Shown in pieces: positions 25,020 to 38,240 of a stretch of DNA of 64,000 nucleotides (position 1 is the stretch's first letter; each line of letters begins with the position of its first letter). Source of the stretch: Epiperipatus broadwayi (lineage: Eukaryota > Onychophora > Udeonychophora > Euonychophora > Peripatidae); contig JAQFVV010012396.1 of assembly GCA_028023455.1 (NCBI GenBank), forward strand, positions 22,690,750 to 22,754,749, written 5' to 3'. The notes under the pieces were generated by a model, which was not told the DNA's origin, made no database searches, and was given only the letters and a program-made list of their open reading frames with translations. Made by a program: the position numbers and the translations under genes.

Positions 25020-27215
25020 TGATAACTATGCAAACTGAAAGTTGTTGAGGATTTTTTCTTTAATGACTGATAAAACATTAATTAATAAGCCATGATCTTT
25101 AAAGGTTGCATTCAAAGTATCAAGAACATTCTGTAAATCAGCTTTAAGATTGGCAAAAGTAGCACAATTTTCAAGGTACTGCAAATTCATAATCTAAGAA
25201 CATGAAGTTCCAGATTTTCTTTTAATTGATTTAAATTAAAATTTGCATGATCAAACTTGTTATTGTATCTTAATCTTGATCTGACTAAGCCATTTATAAA
25301 CAATTCCATCAACCTTGGAATAAGTTTACATATTAGTTTTAACACTAGTTTTCATTTCAAATGCCTTAAAATTTCATCTGTAGTAATAAGATTTCTCTTA
25401 TTCCTTGATGCAGAATCAATATAATGCAAATAAATTTTGATGGACAACTAAATAATTTTCAATAATGTCATAGGTCTGTCTTATTAACTGAATCAAATGT
25501 TGTGTTTAAGTTTCCAATACTTTTCTTGTCTTTGATTAGAAACAAAAATCATATCTATAGTGCTTTTTAATACCCTAATCCCTTACTGAATCTCTAGTAC
25601 ATCTGTAACTGGAAACAAATCCATTCAACAATATTCTTGAAAGTACTGTTGATGTAGCGGATAATAATGATAATCAATGATAAATATTACAATCTTATCT
25701 ATTCCTTTTATTTTTAAAAACTGAAACAATAAAAGCATTTTTAAGATTAATTGGCACAACTTCATAGGTCTAACACATTCTAAAATATTCAATATTTTTG
25801 AAGCTGACATATCTTCATCTTATTTTAAATTTTTTCCAGTTATACCATCAGAAACCAAATTTCCCCCATTTTTAAGATTACAAAGAGCTGTTTTGGCTTC
25901 ATTGGGTTAGATATCATATCCATTCTTATATCATTATTTAAAAGACAATCAAAATATGTTTCACACCTGTTCAAAATATCTGTTATCATATAAGAAAGTA
26001 TCACTGCTGGATGTAATAGAAATTGTGATACTGTTAATCTTAAGGTCCATATGTTATTTTCAAGATAAAAGAGATTTAGAATGATGATGATTAGAAAATA
26101 TTTGTATTTTCTTTGCAGTTTTAATCCACCAATCATTTTTAAGACTTCTTGTCAATCATTGTACTTCTGATTTCATGTCTTTATATTTGTTATGAAGTTT
26201 TACATCTAATTTATTATTTTGCCAAACAGTAATGCCATATGTTTCTTTTTAATTAAATTATTAATAAGAACATTGTCAGAAAAGCAATCATTATTATTTT
26301 TTGTTGAATCCAAGAATAGATTTACTTGTATCCATAACACTTTGTTAAGAGAATTTTATGTTTCAATAATATGACCATCCTTAAGATCTAAACTAGCAAT
26401 TTTAGGATAATAGTTGTTGAGATTTAGTATGTATAGTAAATTCATTTAAAGAACAACCAGAAATATTTTTGTGAATATGATTGTAATAATATCTATTTTT
26501 AATGTAACTATCATTTTAATCTTGGAGCATAGTAATCTATGGTCTTATCAACAATCTGAACTTGTTCTCATGTGATGTAAACTTATCTTCTATTCTCACT
26601 CCTAATAATAATGTATTATATGCCATTACATTGAGTGCGGATGTGTCTTTATTTCTTTGTGGCAGTTTACTTGCCTAAACAAAGTGTTTATGTTAGTCAA
26701 TCTATGTGGAGTTGACACATTTAATCAAAACAAACCTACTTTTGGCCAAAGTCTAATATTTGGATCACCGAATACATTTAAGTATTGAAGAAGAAAAATG
26801 AAATCTTTTAATGGTGTTGCTGTAATAATGCTACCCAACATAAAGTAAAAGCTTTTATTCACTGAATATAAGGTTGGAGCATAGGTATTAATAAAATGAG
26901 TCTTAGTCTCATTGTGCAAGGCAAGTTTATCCCATTGGGTATGGAATGTTTAAAGATTATTAACTTTTCATTAATACAATGAGTAAGTCCAGCAGTAGAA
27001 ATACTACATTAGATTTTCTAAGAAATCCAACAGCATACCTTCTTTCACTAACTGATCTGCCTTTCCAAAAAACTTATATTTATTCATCTGTTCTAATAAA
27101 GACTTCTTTCATCTGTGAGTTGAGTTTCACTAAGAACAGCTGTAAATTTTAAATTTTAACAGTTTTTTAGCCTCAAATGTAGTCCTGCATTCTTGTCTTG
27201 AAACATCTATATCAA
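25020..27215 (-). pseudogene. APE-type LINE relic: endonuclease plus reverse transcriptase
   Basis: Minus-strand reading with many stops and shifts recovers most of a non-LTR retrotransposon ORF2 in order. Near 27190-27110 lies an N-terminal endonuclease block like AVLSETQLTDE and VFWKGR. INTYAPTLYSVN is at about 26890. A decayed LLGDFN motif (LLQYLNVFGDPNIRLWP) lies near 26780, and LTNINTLFRQ near 26700. The linker with DILNRCETYFDCLLNNDI follows at about 25960, then ILKMGEIWFLMV near 25860. An RT region with IIDYHYYPLHQQYFQEY follows at about 25640. A degenerate YADD equivalent (LQYLENCATFA) with KADLQNVLDTLNATFKDHGLLIN lies near 25180-25090. It is cut short shortly after that motif. In life, the endonuclease nicks DNA and the RT primes on it. 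Old and inactive. Confidence 0.85.
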
Positions 27216-27219
27216 GTAA

Positions 27220-28140
27220 AGTTTATACCCTCTATGTGGAAATACTAAATATTTAGAAAAGAAGTAGATTTATGATAACTTATCTTTAATACTAACACTG
27301 CCTCTTGCTTTATCACTACTATTATATTATTATAACTATTCTTATTATTTCTTTCACTAAAATAAGGAATGTCCCAGGCATGACAACCTAATGAGACTGT
27401 GTAATACAGAATTATTTTGACCCTGTTTTGTAGGCTTTTATGACTAAGTTAGACTGGGGGAGGGAAGGGAAAGGGGTCATGAAGAGGACTGTCTAAACAT
27501 AAATTTTTGCCAGTCAAAATTCTTGTTTTACTAAAATCCAGTTTTAAACTGACTTCATTAGTGATTGTACTGTATTAAGCAAAATTCATAATTACAGATT
27601 CTTATTTTGTTAATCCTGCCCCCATCATTTCTTTCATAATTATTGAAGGCTTGAACTAAAAAGGAAGAAAAGTATTGAGGTCAGAAATGCTATGCACATA
27701 ATTGAAGTATGGATATACTGTTGTAAAAACACACAATTCCATTGTCATAGTCATTATAAGATGCCCAATGTTATGAGAGGTTCACAATGTCAAGGCTCTA
27801 CAATAATTTAAAAGACCCAAGAATAAAAGAGGGAGACAGAAAAGATTGTTGTATCGAAAATAGTATCTTGGCTTTGGTGAATCAAGATGCTAACCCACAA
27901 GACAGCAGGAACTCTCGGTCAATATTCACAGCTGGCTTTCATATTTAAAAGCCATTTCATTATTCACTGCTTGCAGGAACCCTTGCCACCCAAGTATGTA
28001 CTATAATTTAGATAAACAACTATAGTACAAACAACCATATCAAATAATACATTAAATTTAAAAAATTGCCTTTCCCTAACATAAAAGTATATGATATAAT
28101 AAACTTAAATACCCAGAACATTTAAGCAGTTTAATGTACA
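27220..28140. other. unassigned spacer with a GC-richer part
   Basis: A purine run with GGGGGAGGGAAGGGAAAGGG lies near 27455-27476. A more complex, less AT-biased stretch occupies about 27740-28000. No frame or repeat family was recognised. Confidence 0.45.
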
Positions 28141-28160
28141 TCATTAAAAAACAAATAGAA

Positions 28161-28295
28161 GCACAGTTAAATATGCATGTTGCTGAAAATATACTTTATA
28201 TTCTAAAAAAAAATTCATAAATAAATAATACTGATGTAGTAATTTTTTTTTAGAATATGAAGTATATTTCCAGCAGCACTAATATTTAACTGTGC
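28161..28295. repeat. hairpin element, arms about 55 bp
   Basis: GCACAGTTAAATATGCATGT and GCTGAAAATATACTTTATAT are mirrored by ATATGAAGTATATTTCCAGC and ATATTTAACTGTGC, with an A-rich/T-rich inner stem. It is a likely short MITE. Confidence 0.8.
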
Positions 28296-28864
28296 TTGAT
28301 ATAATGAGATCTGTGTGTTTGGGGATATTTATCTTCTGTAGCAAAAACTAATAAATATGATAAAATATTAAGGAGAGTATCTCTTCTTTAGTAAGAATTT
28401 TTTTCTCCAAAAATGTGGTTGTTTTTTCCCCACAGAAACTGCCAAATATAAAGTTTCATTATGACAAATATTATCACAAAAAAAAGGCAGGATAGATAAA
28501 AAACTTATACAACTGTCAATCATAGTACTCTCAGTATTATCAACCATAATTCATTGATTTGGAATATCATAATTACAATTTCAATTTCCACATATTAACA
28601 AGCTTTAAAGATTTTTATAATAATGTATTTTGAAAAAAAATTCTTTATTAGACTGTTCACTATCATTTTAATTTAAAAACATACCTATATGCGCACACAA
28701 TTTTTTAATGAAAATCTAATTTAATTATGTTATCATTCTAAAAACAGAATTGAATCATATATATAATTGATATTTGTTGCTAACTTTTTCCCCTAGGAAA
28801 CTTTCTTTATCCTTTTTAATACATCTACTTATTTAATTAATTTTACAGGGAGGAAAACAAAAGA

Positions 28865-28867
<3 letters not shown>

Positions 28868-28952
<85 letters not shown>
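28868..28952. repeat. compound (TA)n(GA)n microsatellite
   Basis: About 22 TA units pass directly into about 20 GA units. Confidence 0.98.
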
Positions 28953-28954
<2 letters not shown>

Positions 28955-29439
28955 GCATATAACATTTGTAATACAAGCTTATTAAATTAGATCATGTGAC
29001 ATCTGATTTTATATTTTTTATAATATATTTTTATATATCTAAAATCATTAAGAAATCAGAAAAATAAAAAAGGCTGTGTAATAAAGTTCACAATGACAAT
29101 TGATACACTTGCTTAGTGAAGATTATAGAAAAATATTCTGTAAAGAATTTTTATAAACAAGTAAATGATTTGATAGGTGTGAATCATTTCTTGATATAGT
29201 AAAAAGAAAAAAGCATTAAATTGTTGCATGGAAATATCTTTGTATAAATTTCTTAATAGATTTTAAATATAAGAACTTTTATTTCTAATAACTATTTTAT
29301 TAAAATCTTGCAAATCCTAATTATTTTCATTAATGATGATAAAATACTAAAACAAAATAATAGATCATGATGAAATTAATAAAATTAAACAATTTATAAC
29401 TGGGCAAATAAAAGAATATGAAAGATTAAATAATTTGTT

Positions 29440-31940
29440 TGTGATCTGATCCTTCTTGTCAGCCATGGGATGGTGCTATTTCTAACCAAAAACACATTAA
29501 TATAATGTTCCCGGGCTAGTTATTCTTTATTAATATTGACTTTTTTTTTGTTTACAAATTTTACTTTCTTTCATTTCTAAATTATTTTTCCCAAATAATA
29601 TTTTTGACAATGGAATAATAATAGTTGTTTTTTTAATTTTTATTGACAATAGGGTCTTTTTTGGTGTATGTTCAAATAGTAATTTGTGTTTTTTAAATAG
29701 TATTACTGTTTTTTAAAATTTGATTGACAAAATTCAAGAGAGAATGGGTTTTTTGGATATATCTTTAAATAATAATTTACATTACTTTTATTGGTTTACA
29801 TTTGATTGCCGATAACAATTAATGGGAAGGGTGTCTTTGTGTATGATTAAATAATAATTTACCTTACTTTTATTTTTACATTTGATTGCAGACAACAATT
29901 ATTGGGAGGAGTGTTTGTGTGTGTGTGTGTGTGTGTGTATGTTTAAATAAAAATTTAAGTTACTTTTATTAGTTACATTTGATTGACAAACAATTTGACT
30001 TTTTTTCATTTATAAATTATGGTTTTGGTTCCACAAATAATATTTTTGACAATGGGTCAATAATAGTTGTTTCTTTAATTTTTATTGACAAGAGGGTGTT
30101 TTTTGGTGTATGTTCAAATAGTAATTTGGGTTATGTTTAAATAATAATTTACCTTACTTTTATTGTTTTACATTTGATTGACAATAATTATTGGGAGGGG
30201 TGTTTTTTTGTGTATGATTTTTGACAACAATTATTGGGAGAAGGGTGTATGTTTAAATAATAGTTCACATTACTTTTAGTGGTATACATTTGATTGACAA
30301 GAATTAGTGGGAGGGGTGCTTTTTTAGGTTATGATTAAATAATAATTTACATTACTTTTATTTTACATTTGATTGCTGACAACAATTATTGGGAGAAAGG
30401 GTTTTTTTTGTGTATGTTTAAATAAAAATTGAAGTTACTTTTATTGGTTACATTTGATTGACAACTGATTTGACTTTTTCATTTATAAATTATTTTGGTC
30501 ACCCAAATAATATTTTTGACAATGGGACAATAATAGTTGTTTCGGTCTTTAATTTTTATTGACAAGAGGGTGTTTTTTGGTGTCTGTTCAAATAGTAATT
30601 TGGGTTATGTTTAAAAAATAATTTACTTTACTTTTATTGGTTTACATTTAATTGCCGACAACAATTAGTGGTAGAGGTGTTTTTGTGTATGATTAAATAA
30701 TAATTTATGTTACTTTTATTTTATATTTGATTGCTGACAACAATTATAGGGAGAAGGAGGGTTTTTTTTGTTTTGTGTGTATGTTTAAATAAAAAATTAA
30801 CTTACTTTTATTGGTTACATTTGATTGACAACCAATTTGACTTTCTTTTTTTTATTTATAAATTATTTTGGTTTCCCAAATAATATTTTTGACAATGGGA
30901 CAATAATAGTTGTTTCTTTAATTTTTATGGACAAGAGCGGGTCATTTTTGGTGTATGTTCAAATACTAATTTGGGTTATGTTTAAATAATAATTTACGAT
31001 CTTACTTTTATTGGTTTATATTTGATTGTGGGAGGGTTTTTTTTTCTGTATGATTAAATAATAATTTACATTACTTTTATTTTACATTTGATTGCCGACA
31101 ACAATTATTGGGAGAAGAAGGGATGTATGTTTAAATAAAAATTTAAGTTACTTTTATTTGACATTTGATGAAGACCATTTGGAATCCCTCAAACAAGCTG
31201 CCCTTTATGAAGTGAACATTTCTGTCAGCAACAACAACACTTACAAATGAAAATCAAAAGATGTTCATGGACCTCAAGTCTACATCTATTTGCTGCACAA
31301 TCATATCTTTTTCTTTAGCAGGATGTTTTTCTGCTGTAGAAATGTTCCAGCACCAGCTTCTGTGTCTGGCAATTCCCATCTTTTCAAGTTTTCTGTGTTT
31401 GAATTAGCCATATTCTTGGTCTTGGAAAATTTCTCGCTAAAATGTGACTTAAAGCGTGATCATCAAAAAAATTCAGCTACCCCACCCTAATCAAAAATTT
31501 AGGAGGCTTACAGCTTTATGAGGAACAGTCACGACACTGTTAAAATTGTTAAAAGATAACAGTACATCAATTCGTATTAAAAAAAATGCCCCAATAAAAA
31601 TTTAAATAATTTTGACACGATGAACTTAACACACACACTCTTACGATATTGTTACATAAAATACATCTCAGCATTATGATGTAGTCCATGACACAAACAA
31701 CTATGGTATTTTCCTCCACTTTTAGCATAGGAAAAAGACACACTGTTAGCCAAGCCAAGTTAACACTCTTTCTAGGTTTTATCATAGAAAGAAGACTTAA
31801 CTCTGAGTTAACAATCTTTCTAGGATTTATTGTAGAAAGAATGTTTAAAGGCTTGGATGCAGCGACGGAAATGGCATATTTCTAGAAATTTAGCTAAAAA
31901 TAGCACCATCCCATGGCTGACATGAAGGATTAGATCACAA
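29440..31940. mobile_element. 2.5 kb inverted-repeat element with minisatellite interior
   Basis: GTGATCTGATCCTTCTTGTC plus AGCCATGGGATGGTGCTATT at 29441-29480 recurs inverted as AATAGCACCATCCCATGGCT plus GACATGAAGGATTAGATCAC at 31898-31938. These look like terminal inverted repeats of about 42 bp. A candidate 8-bp duplication TTAAATAA lies a few bases outside each end, but the exact termini are uncertain. The left two thirds hold a minisatellite. The right third (31150-31890) is more complex and contains small frames I cannot assign. This is probably a nonautonomous DNA transposon; hAT is possible but unproved. Confidence 0.68.
29520..31165. repeat. higher-order minisatellite, G+T-biased plus strand
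   Basis: A basic unit of about 70-80 bp contains AAATAATAATTTACATTACT, TTTTATTTTACATTTGATTG and GACAACAATTATTGGGAG. It is organised in larger blocks marked by AATAATATTTTTGACAATGG near 29595, 30035, 30505 and 30880, spaced roughly 375-470 bp apart. The plus strand is rich in T and G-runs and poor in C throughout. Open frames inside are repeat artefacts. Confidence 0.85.
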
Positions 31941-31949
31941 TCAATAATT

Positions 31950-32660
31950 TTAAATAACTTTTTTTCCTTTTATTATATACAATTGACACAATGATGTTAA
32001 GACAACTTATCTAAGCACTATAAACTTAGGGCAAAATGTAACTTAACAGTTATTTATTAATTAATTTAAAAAAGAAATGTGCCAAATTGAAGTATTTAAA
32101 CTGTCATTTTTTTAAAAAATCATAGGGCTATTCATTTATTTTGATCAAATATTAACTTTACTTATTTAAAATTGATTGGAATTATAAAGATCATAATTAG
32201 TTTCCCAAAAGTTTGGAGCCAAGTTTTTAAATACATGTTTAGCAATGAGGTGAAACATCTATTAAATTAAATAAAAATATATAGGGAATAAATAAGAATA
32301 GTTTCCATAGAACAATGAGCTTTAAGATGTTACAAAATGAGTTTGCATTTTTCCTTAACAGCTAATAGTAGTTGTATTGATTTAATAATAATGTGCTTGT
32401 ACATGGAAGTAAAATTATGATTCATAAAATCAATGAAATCAATTGGATAACTGTGTGCCCTTAAACACTGAACATCTCACATAGTTGTCATCAGATGAAC
32501 ATTAATGTACATTCTAGGGTTTTCAAAAATATTAGTCCTTTTTAAATTTTTGTTTAGAGCCACATAATTTTTAAAATAGTGCATGATACAACAGGAAATA
32601 TTATTCAACTAAATATCACATGACCACCATCTCCTATGCTTACACACGTTTTTATAGCAT
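31950..32660. other. AT-rich spacer
   Basis: Nothing was recognised on either strand. Confidence 0.5.
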
Positions 32661-32662
32661 AG

Positions 32663-32938
32663 ACAAAACTCTCCATACAGTAGTGACACTCAGTGCAAGC
32701 CAGAGAAATCAATAGATGCAAGAATGTTTATGCATAAAACCACTATGTTGAGCCTACATAGATCCTAAGATCTAGATATAGTGATCTCAGATCCAACACT
32801 CCTCACTGATGAAGTTCACAAATTAAAAACTAATCAGGAGATGCTACTTGGGTAGATAGGGATTTTATGCACAAACCTTCTTGCATCCATTGATTACCTT
32901 GGCTTGCACTGGGTGCATTACTATATGGAAAGTTTTGT
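32663..32938. repeat. foldback element F1, full copy
   Basis: Left arm AAAACTCTCCATACAGTAGT, CAGTGCAAGCC and GATGCAAGAATGTTTATGCA is mirrored by TGCACAAACCTTCTTGCATC, GGCTTGCACTG and ACTATATGGAAAGTTTT. Arms are about 80 bp with moderate divergence and the centre is about 120 bp. A related single copy lies at 47.1 kb, so this is a real dispersed family. No coding content. Confidence 0.78.
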
Positions 32939-32941
32939 TTC

Positions 32942-33660
32942 TGTTAAAAATTACTCTACTTTAGTTTGAATTAAACTATATGAAAAAAATAGAAATTTTA
33001 AAATTACTTTAGCTACTTTATTTTTTATAATTGTCATGTACAGGTATGGTTAAAAATAAAGATTTTTCAAAAATGACTAAAGTGATATTAATATTTTCAC
33101 TGTCATCAATTTTAAAGTCGTTTGCAGAAACATTGGAGTCACTTGAAGAAGCCAATTTATTTTAAATGCAATTAAACCTTCAATAAGAACTTGCATGCAA
33201 ACCATCCTTTATGCATAAATATTTAAATTATTCATTTTTATAGTTATTAAAATGTCATATCTTAACTCTATAATTTGTAGATGCATGTGCTTGTCCATAT
33301 CTAAAACATAAGTGTGTGTGTTCATGATTATTTTTCTATACTAGATATATGTGTAATGTATACGTTCATATATATATAAAATAGAAATTCATATAACACT
33401 ACAATACTAGCCAAAACAAAAAAAAAAAATACTAAAATTCTTATACAACTATGGTTTGATCCATTAACAACTAGTTCTTAGATTTAGTTATTAAATTTAC
33501 TTTTAAAATTTTGATTTTTTTTTTTGTTCTAACCTTTACTTTTTAGAGATTAACTAAAATAACTTTATAGAAATAAAAAGGAAAACTTAGAAATTTAAAT
33601 ATTATTTTCGTAGTGAAATTTCTTTATCATAATGTACTCATTGATGTTTACAATATATAT
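32942..33660. other. AT-rich spacer
   Basis: No motif, RNA gene or strong repeat was recognised. Confidence 0.5.
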
Positions 33661-33667
33661 ATATTTA

Positions 33668-33843
33668 AATGAGATATTTATTTATATAGTGCGATGTATA
33701 TAAATTGTAATAAACTAAAGATCAGCATTTCAAGCTAATGTACATGTGCTTTTTTATGAATGTTAATAATAAATGAATACTTTCATTTCGAACACAAGAT
33801 AAAGTCTTTGCGAAAGAATAGAATGAATCCACCTATTCTTTCA
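33668..33843 (+). repeat. dispersed repeat family R1, copy 2
   Basis: Colinear with 1034-1196: TTATTTATATAGTGCGATGT, CTAATGTACATGTGCTTTTT, AATAAATGAATACTTTCATT and AAGAATAGAATGAATC occur in the same order. The repeat is followed within 50 bp by a short (TA)n tract. Confidence 0.6.
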
Positions 33844-33899
33844 ACCCAAATGCTTAAGTATGGGCAAATCTTAAGTATGGGCATATATATATATATATT

Positions 33900-34900
33900 G
33901 TAATGGTCTGAAGATTGGAAGTAATAAGAGAAACTGAGGTTACAATGTTTCTAAATTGGGTAGCCATTTGTAACATTAGGGCTGAATTATGAAGAGATGA
34001 TAAAAATATCATCATCCCCAAATAAACAAAATATAGAATTAAATTTAAAATGAATGATAATGAATATAACGGGAAAGGGAGATCAGCAGCATTGCACAAA
34101 AGTAATAATCATTCATCATCATGAATGGAATGATTAACAATAAAAATAAATCAGCAGTCAATCTTGTGACTGGATTTGAAATGTCCATTATAGACCAGCT
34201 AATGATTTAGCCCTTGCCAGCTTGGAGCAGATTATTTAAACAATCATTTGGATGCACAACCTTAAGTGCTAATCAATATGAATATAACAACAAACACAAT
34301 AATGCCAGAATATTAAAACATGCTGATCATCATCAATGTGCTTGCCACAGTATCATTAATATTCTGGCCAACTATAAACTTAATTTTTAAATAATTAAAA
34401 TGAAATGTAATACATGGAATTTAAAGGATATCCCCTTTGAGCCAAACATGATCATTAATATCTAGATGTCAATAAAAACTAAATTTAAACATCTTTTATA
34501 TAACAGACTATTATGCACAAATCCAGCTCAGAAAGCAAAAGCTCAATAACTGTTACCATGATCAAGAGATATAATACAAATCTATAATATTCTAAAACTA
34601 TTTTACATTGAATAAATTCTCTAGAATAACTTTAACAATGAAATATAAATTTATTAATAACAATAAAATTAAATTAAATTCTGTAGAATATAGCTATAAA
34701 TATAAATTAAACCTTATGATTTTGATTAATAGCAAAAAAAAATCCTCTATTACATTGTAATTTACATAAATGTTTCAATAGGTGTACATAAGACATCTAT
34801 ATACTAACATAAAATGAACATATTTGAATTGTATAATAATAATAATAATAAAGCTATCACATTTTAATTACACATAAATAATGACTGTATTCATATATAT
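33900..34900. other. unassigned spacer
   Basis: Moderately complex sequence. It holds a short inverted repeat ATGCCAGAATATTAA / TTAATATTCTGGCC near 34303-34370. A minus-strand frame at 34099-33854 has no recognised family. It starts just after a (TA)n tract with TGTAATGGTC, which resembles the start of the element at 34903 but is not identical. Confidence 0.45.
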
Positions 34901-34902
34901 AT

Positions 34903-37418
34903 TGTACCGGTCGAAACCCACCACCACCGCAAGTCAAATCGGATTCAAACTCAGGTGGTTCAAAACTGAATTCAAACCCAACTCAACAGCTCAGATAGCA
35001 GAAATCGATGGCACAGTGCTATGCGCCAAGGACTAGCTCAACGGTTGGTGAGGACTAGAGACTCCTGAGTAACCCTAATATCTAAGAATTTATATACTTT
35101 GAATAATTTATGAATCGAATCATATGTATGTTCGGGTTGCCAACACAGACAGCGAGTATTAACATTTAAATAATTATAAAAAGAATGATGAACTAAGAAA
35201 CCAAGTATGTTAGAAAATATTTAATAATAATAATAATTTGTTTTGTTCCCTAAAATATAGATTGCATTAGTTACCTCTAGTCTTTAAAAGAATTTATAAA
35301 TATAATAAGAGTGGCGGTCCTTATCATATGCCAACAAGTATTACACAACATGGGATTCTATGTCTATGCCCCCAACAGATAAAGGTATTCATTAAGAACG
35401 GAAATGTTGTTCTAATTTTATTACGGTGGAATGTGAGATTTATTTTCACATTCGGAAATCTATTCATGAAGAGCAAAACGTATTTTAAGGCATAACTTTA
35501 ATCTTGATTTGAAAACTGATTTAAACTAAATATATTTGAGAATTGGTTCGACTTTAATTTAAATCACTTCATCACAATTATGAGCAAGCGGGTTTTACCG
35601 GGACAAAGATGCACGGACTGACGATACAAGGCAGAGAGTAAAATTGAAAGATGATCGCTAGTCGATGATCGAAGTCCTATGGCGGCATTTGGCAAGTCTT
35701 ACACCCTTTGACTAATGAATAGGAAAGGAAGTACTGTCTTCCTCGAGAAATTTAAATAAGAGAATATGATCACCGACCAGCCTAGCGAGAGGAAGATGGC
35801 CCTACGCAGCAACATTTGATGATGATGACTTGATAGTCATCGTTGAAAAATAAAACCCATTAGAATGCTCTACATGATGACTTGACCAATTAATTAAAGT
35901 CAAACGAGCTTTTATCGAACTATTTTAAAACATTTATAAACTATATTAATTATGCCCTAATATCGTGCCCTTCCTGAATATTAATATAAAATAACAAAAG
36001 TGGAATTAAAATACATTTAACCCTTTATCGACCCTTTTGCAATAAAAACATTTAAGGTTATATTCGAATAAATATATATATTAGTGGAACAAGAAATCAA
36101 TATTTTAACATTTTGTGAGTATATAAACACTTGACTTATTAGTGGGAGGTGAAGAGGAGTTAATAATTTATTATTAGCCAATTATAAAAAAATAGTAACG
36201 ATATTTTCTGTTCGATGATTAATAGAACTTATAAATTTAGTTCTAATGGGTGAGAATTACTATTTGAACTTAATATTATAATATTTGCGTGAGGCAAATA
36301 GAATGGGGGAGCTCATCGAGTTGAAAGATTATTGGCATATAATTTTAAATAAACGACATTAATAAAGCATACAAATATATATATTAAATGAACCACCAGG
36401 TAAGAAAAGAAAAAGTATAAAGACTAGAGATTGAAAGAATTACGCTATAGATTTACAGTAGCATTTTATAAATATTTTTACATTGAAGAATAAAGAGCTC
36501 TTAAATAGGAGAGTAAAATAAAGTTCGAACTGGCCAGAAAGTTTAACGTTCATTATAGAAATATATTACCCTTCCCGCTGGTCCTTAAGTTACATCTCCA
36601 AGTTGTTGAAAATGGATTGGTTGACTACTGGAACAGTATTTTAGTAGCTTTCACAATTTTAGCAGAATGATCGGTCCGGAAAAGGTTCAGCAGCTCCATT
36701 GAAGATTTCTCAGGACTTTAGGAACCATAGCCATATCATGATGAAATACCTTTATCATATAAATACAATTTTACGCACAGAGTGCACTCACTACTCTACA
36801 ACAAAGCAGCTTTTTTTTCCTGACTTTTCAGGGCATATATATTGTCCAGATGCCTTAAGGCTAGTGCTCATTTTATTATCAATGTGTTTTTTTATAATTA
36901 GTTGTTTTCAAATACATTCCTTCGATAAGGCTTTCAAACTAATTTTTGAATTCCTTTCCTAATTAGAAAATGAATTCTTAAAATCTGAAATGATTTTAAT
37001 TAGAAATTGAATTCTTATCTTTTTTAATTAATAAAACTTTACTGTTGTTTTTGAGAATTTGAAAGCCTATGGAAAGAATGTAGCTTTTAATCACAAAACT
37101 TTACAAATTATTTTAAAGGTGAAAAAAAACAAGTATTCCCGACGCAATGAAACTTTCGAACAATTATATATATTTAATCATTTACAAACATATATACGAA
37201 TCACATACTCAATTTAATATATATAAATTCATGAATATTTTATCATGAATTTATTTAGAGAATTGATCAAATTTAAACTAAACTAATTAATTTTATTACT
37301 TATTTGAAAAAAGTTATTCATTATGGAAATTAGCGTGGATTGAACCTTAACCCGAATTAAGGTTAGTATTAGGGTAAATAACATGAAGCTAGGATCGAAT
37401 TCAGATCCGACTGCTTCA
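34903..37418. mobile_element. CpG-rich noncoding element E1 (TGTACCGGTC ... GCTTCA) in a TA tract
   Basis: It begins TGTACCGGTC immediately after ATATATATAT and ends CAGATCCGACTGCTTCA immediately before (AT)n. The first ten bases and the terminal design are shared with 42633-45665. The 3' end can fold: TGAAGC at about 37383 pairs with GCTTCA at the terminus. The interior contains many CpG dinucleotides and is less AT-rich than its flanks. I see no long frame or recognised protein. TG...CA ends with AT duplications would fit a long solo LTR. A terminal hairpin with AT target would fit a Helentron-like element. I cannot decide between them. Confidence 0.6.
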
Positions 37419-37544
37419 ATATATATATATATAGGTACGCATGGAAATGTGGGCACTCCCTAATATTTTTGTCATATAATATTTTAATTTGTCAAAATAA
37501 TAAACTTATTAAAAGTATATTTTTCACAATTAATTTCATGTTGA

Positions 37545-38240
37545 AATATTGCAAGAGTTTAGCAGATGAAAATTAAAAAGTAGGATTAAAGGTAAATGTT
37601 AAAAAGACTAAAGTAATGTTCAATTGATTTTCTCAAAAAAAAAAAAGCAAAGAAAATAAAGATTGAAAGTAGTTAGTTAGAAGAAGTTAATAACTATGAA
37701 TATCCTTGGTCAGATTATTACTATTTCTTTAAATATAATGAATAAAATTAATCATAGAATAAAACTTGATTGGAGTGTTTTTGTTAGAAATAATTTAATA
37801 TTAAAAAATTATGTGTTTGAAAAAGAAGAGTTTTGATAAATGTGTTACCAGTTTTTACTTTAAAAAATGAGATTTAGATACTTAACAAAAGAGCAATAAA
37901 GTATCTTCAGACAACTCAAAAAATATGGAGAGATACATGTTAGGAGTAACAAAAAAAAAAAGAAAAAATAACAAAATACATGGGTGACAAAACAAACAGG
38001 TGTTACTGACATCACTGAAAGACGTAAGAGACTGAAGTGAAGTTAGGCTGGACTTATTTATAGGAAAACATAATAAATGGTCAGTTAAAATCTTAAACTG
38101 AATTGCAAGGAATTGTAAAAGATCTAGAAAGAGACTACATGTGAGATGGTTGAATGAAGTAACAGTGTGCTGGTGTTATGTGGAGAAGAGAGGCTAGAGA
38201 TCAGAGAATAGAGTGAATCAATAATGATTGAAAATAATTA
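37545..38240 (+). pseudogene. RTE-type LINE fragment, copy 2
   Basis: It aligns with the 2.4-3.4 kb LINE from just after the YFADD region. LADEN-KVGLKVNVKKTKVMFN is read near 37560-37625, then the YLGQII-like region near 37690-37720. Further on come the QTTQ/LGVT block near 37910-37950 and the tail block with GTAAAAGATCTAGAAAGAGA. Many indels and stops. It gives out near 38240 without the usual 3' end. Confidence 0.75.

Noticed and set aside
27455-27476. G-rich purine run as a regulatory G-quadruplex or polypurine tract
   Set aside because: No LTR boundary or promoter features adjoin it; it is an isolated purine run.
29440-31165. CRISPR-like array or direct-repeat array with spacers
   Set aside because: Units are variable in length, contiguous and internally related, with no constant short repeat plus unique spacers. 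The context is eukaryotic transposon DNA.
33886-33910. Third copy of the E1/E2 5' end (TGTAATGGTC after a TA tract)
   Set aside because: Two of ten bases differ and no GCTTCA-type end before a TA tract was found downstream before E1 begins.
36018-36035. TTAACCCTTTATCGACC as a piggyBac-like end inside E1
   Set aside because: No matching opposite end was seen within E1; CCCTTT after TTAA is expected by chance in AT-rich DNA.
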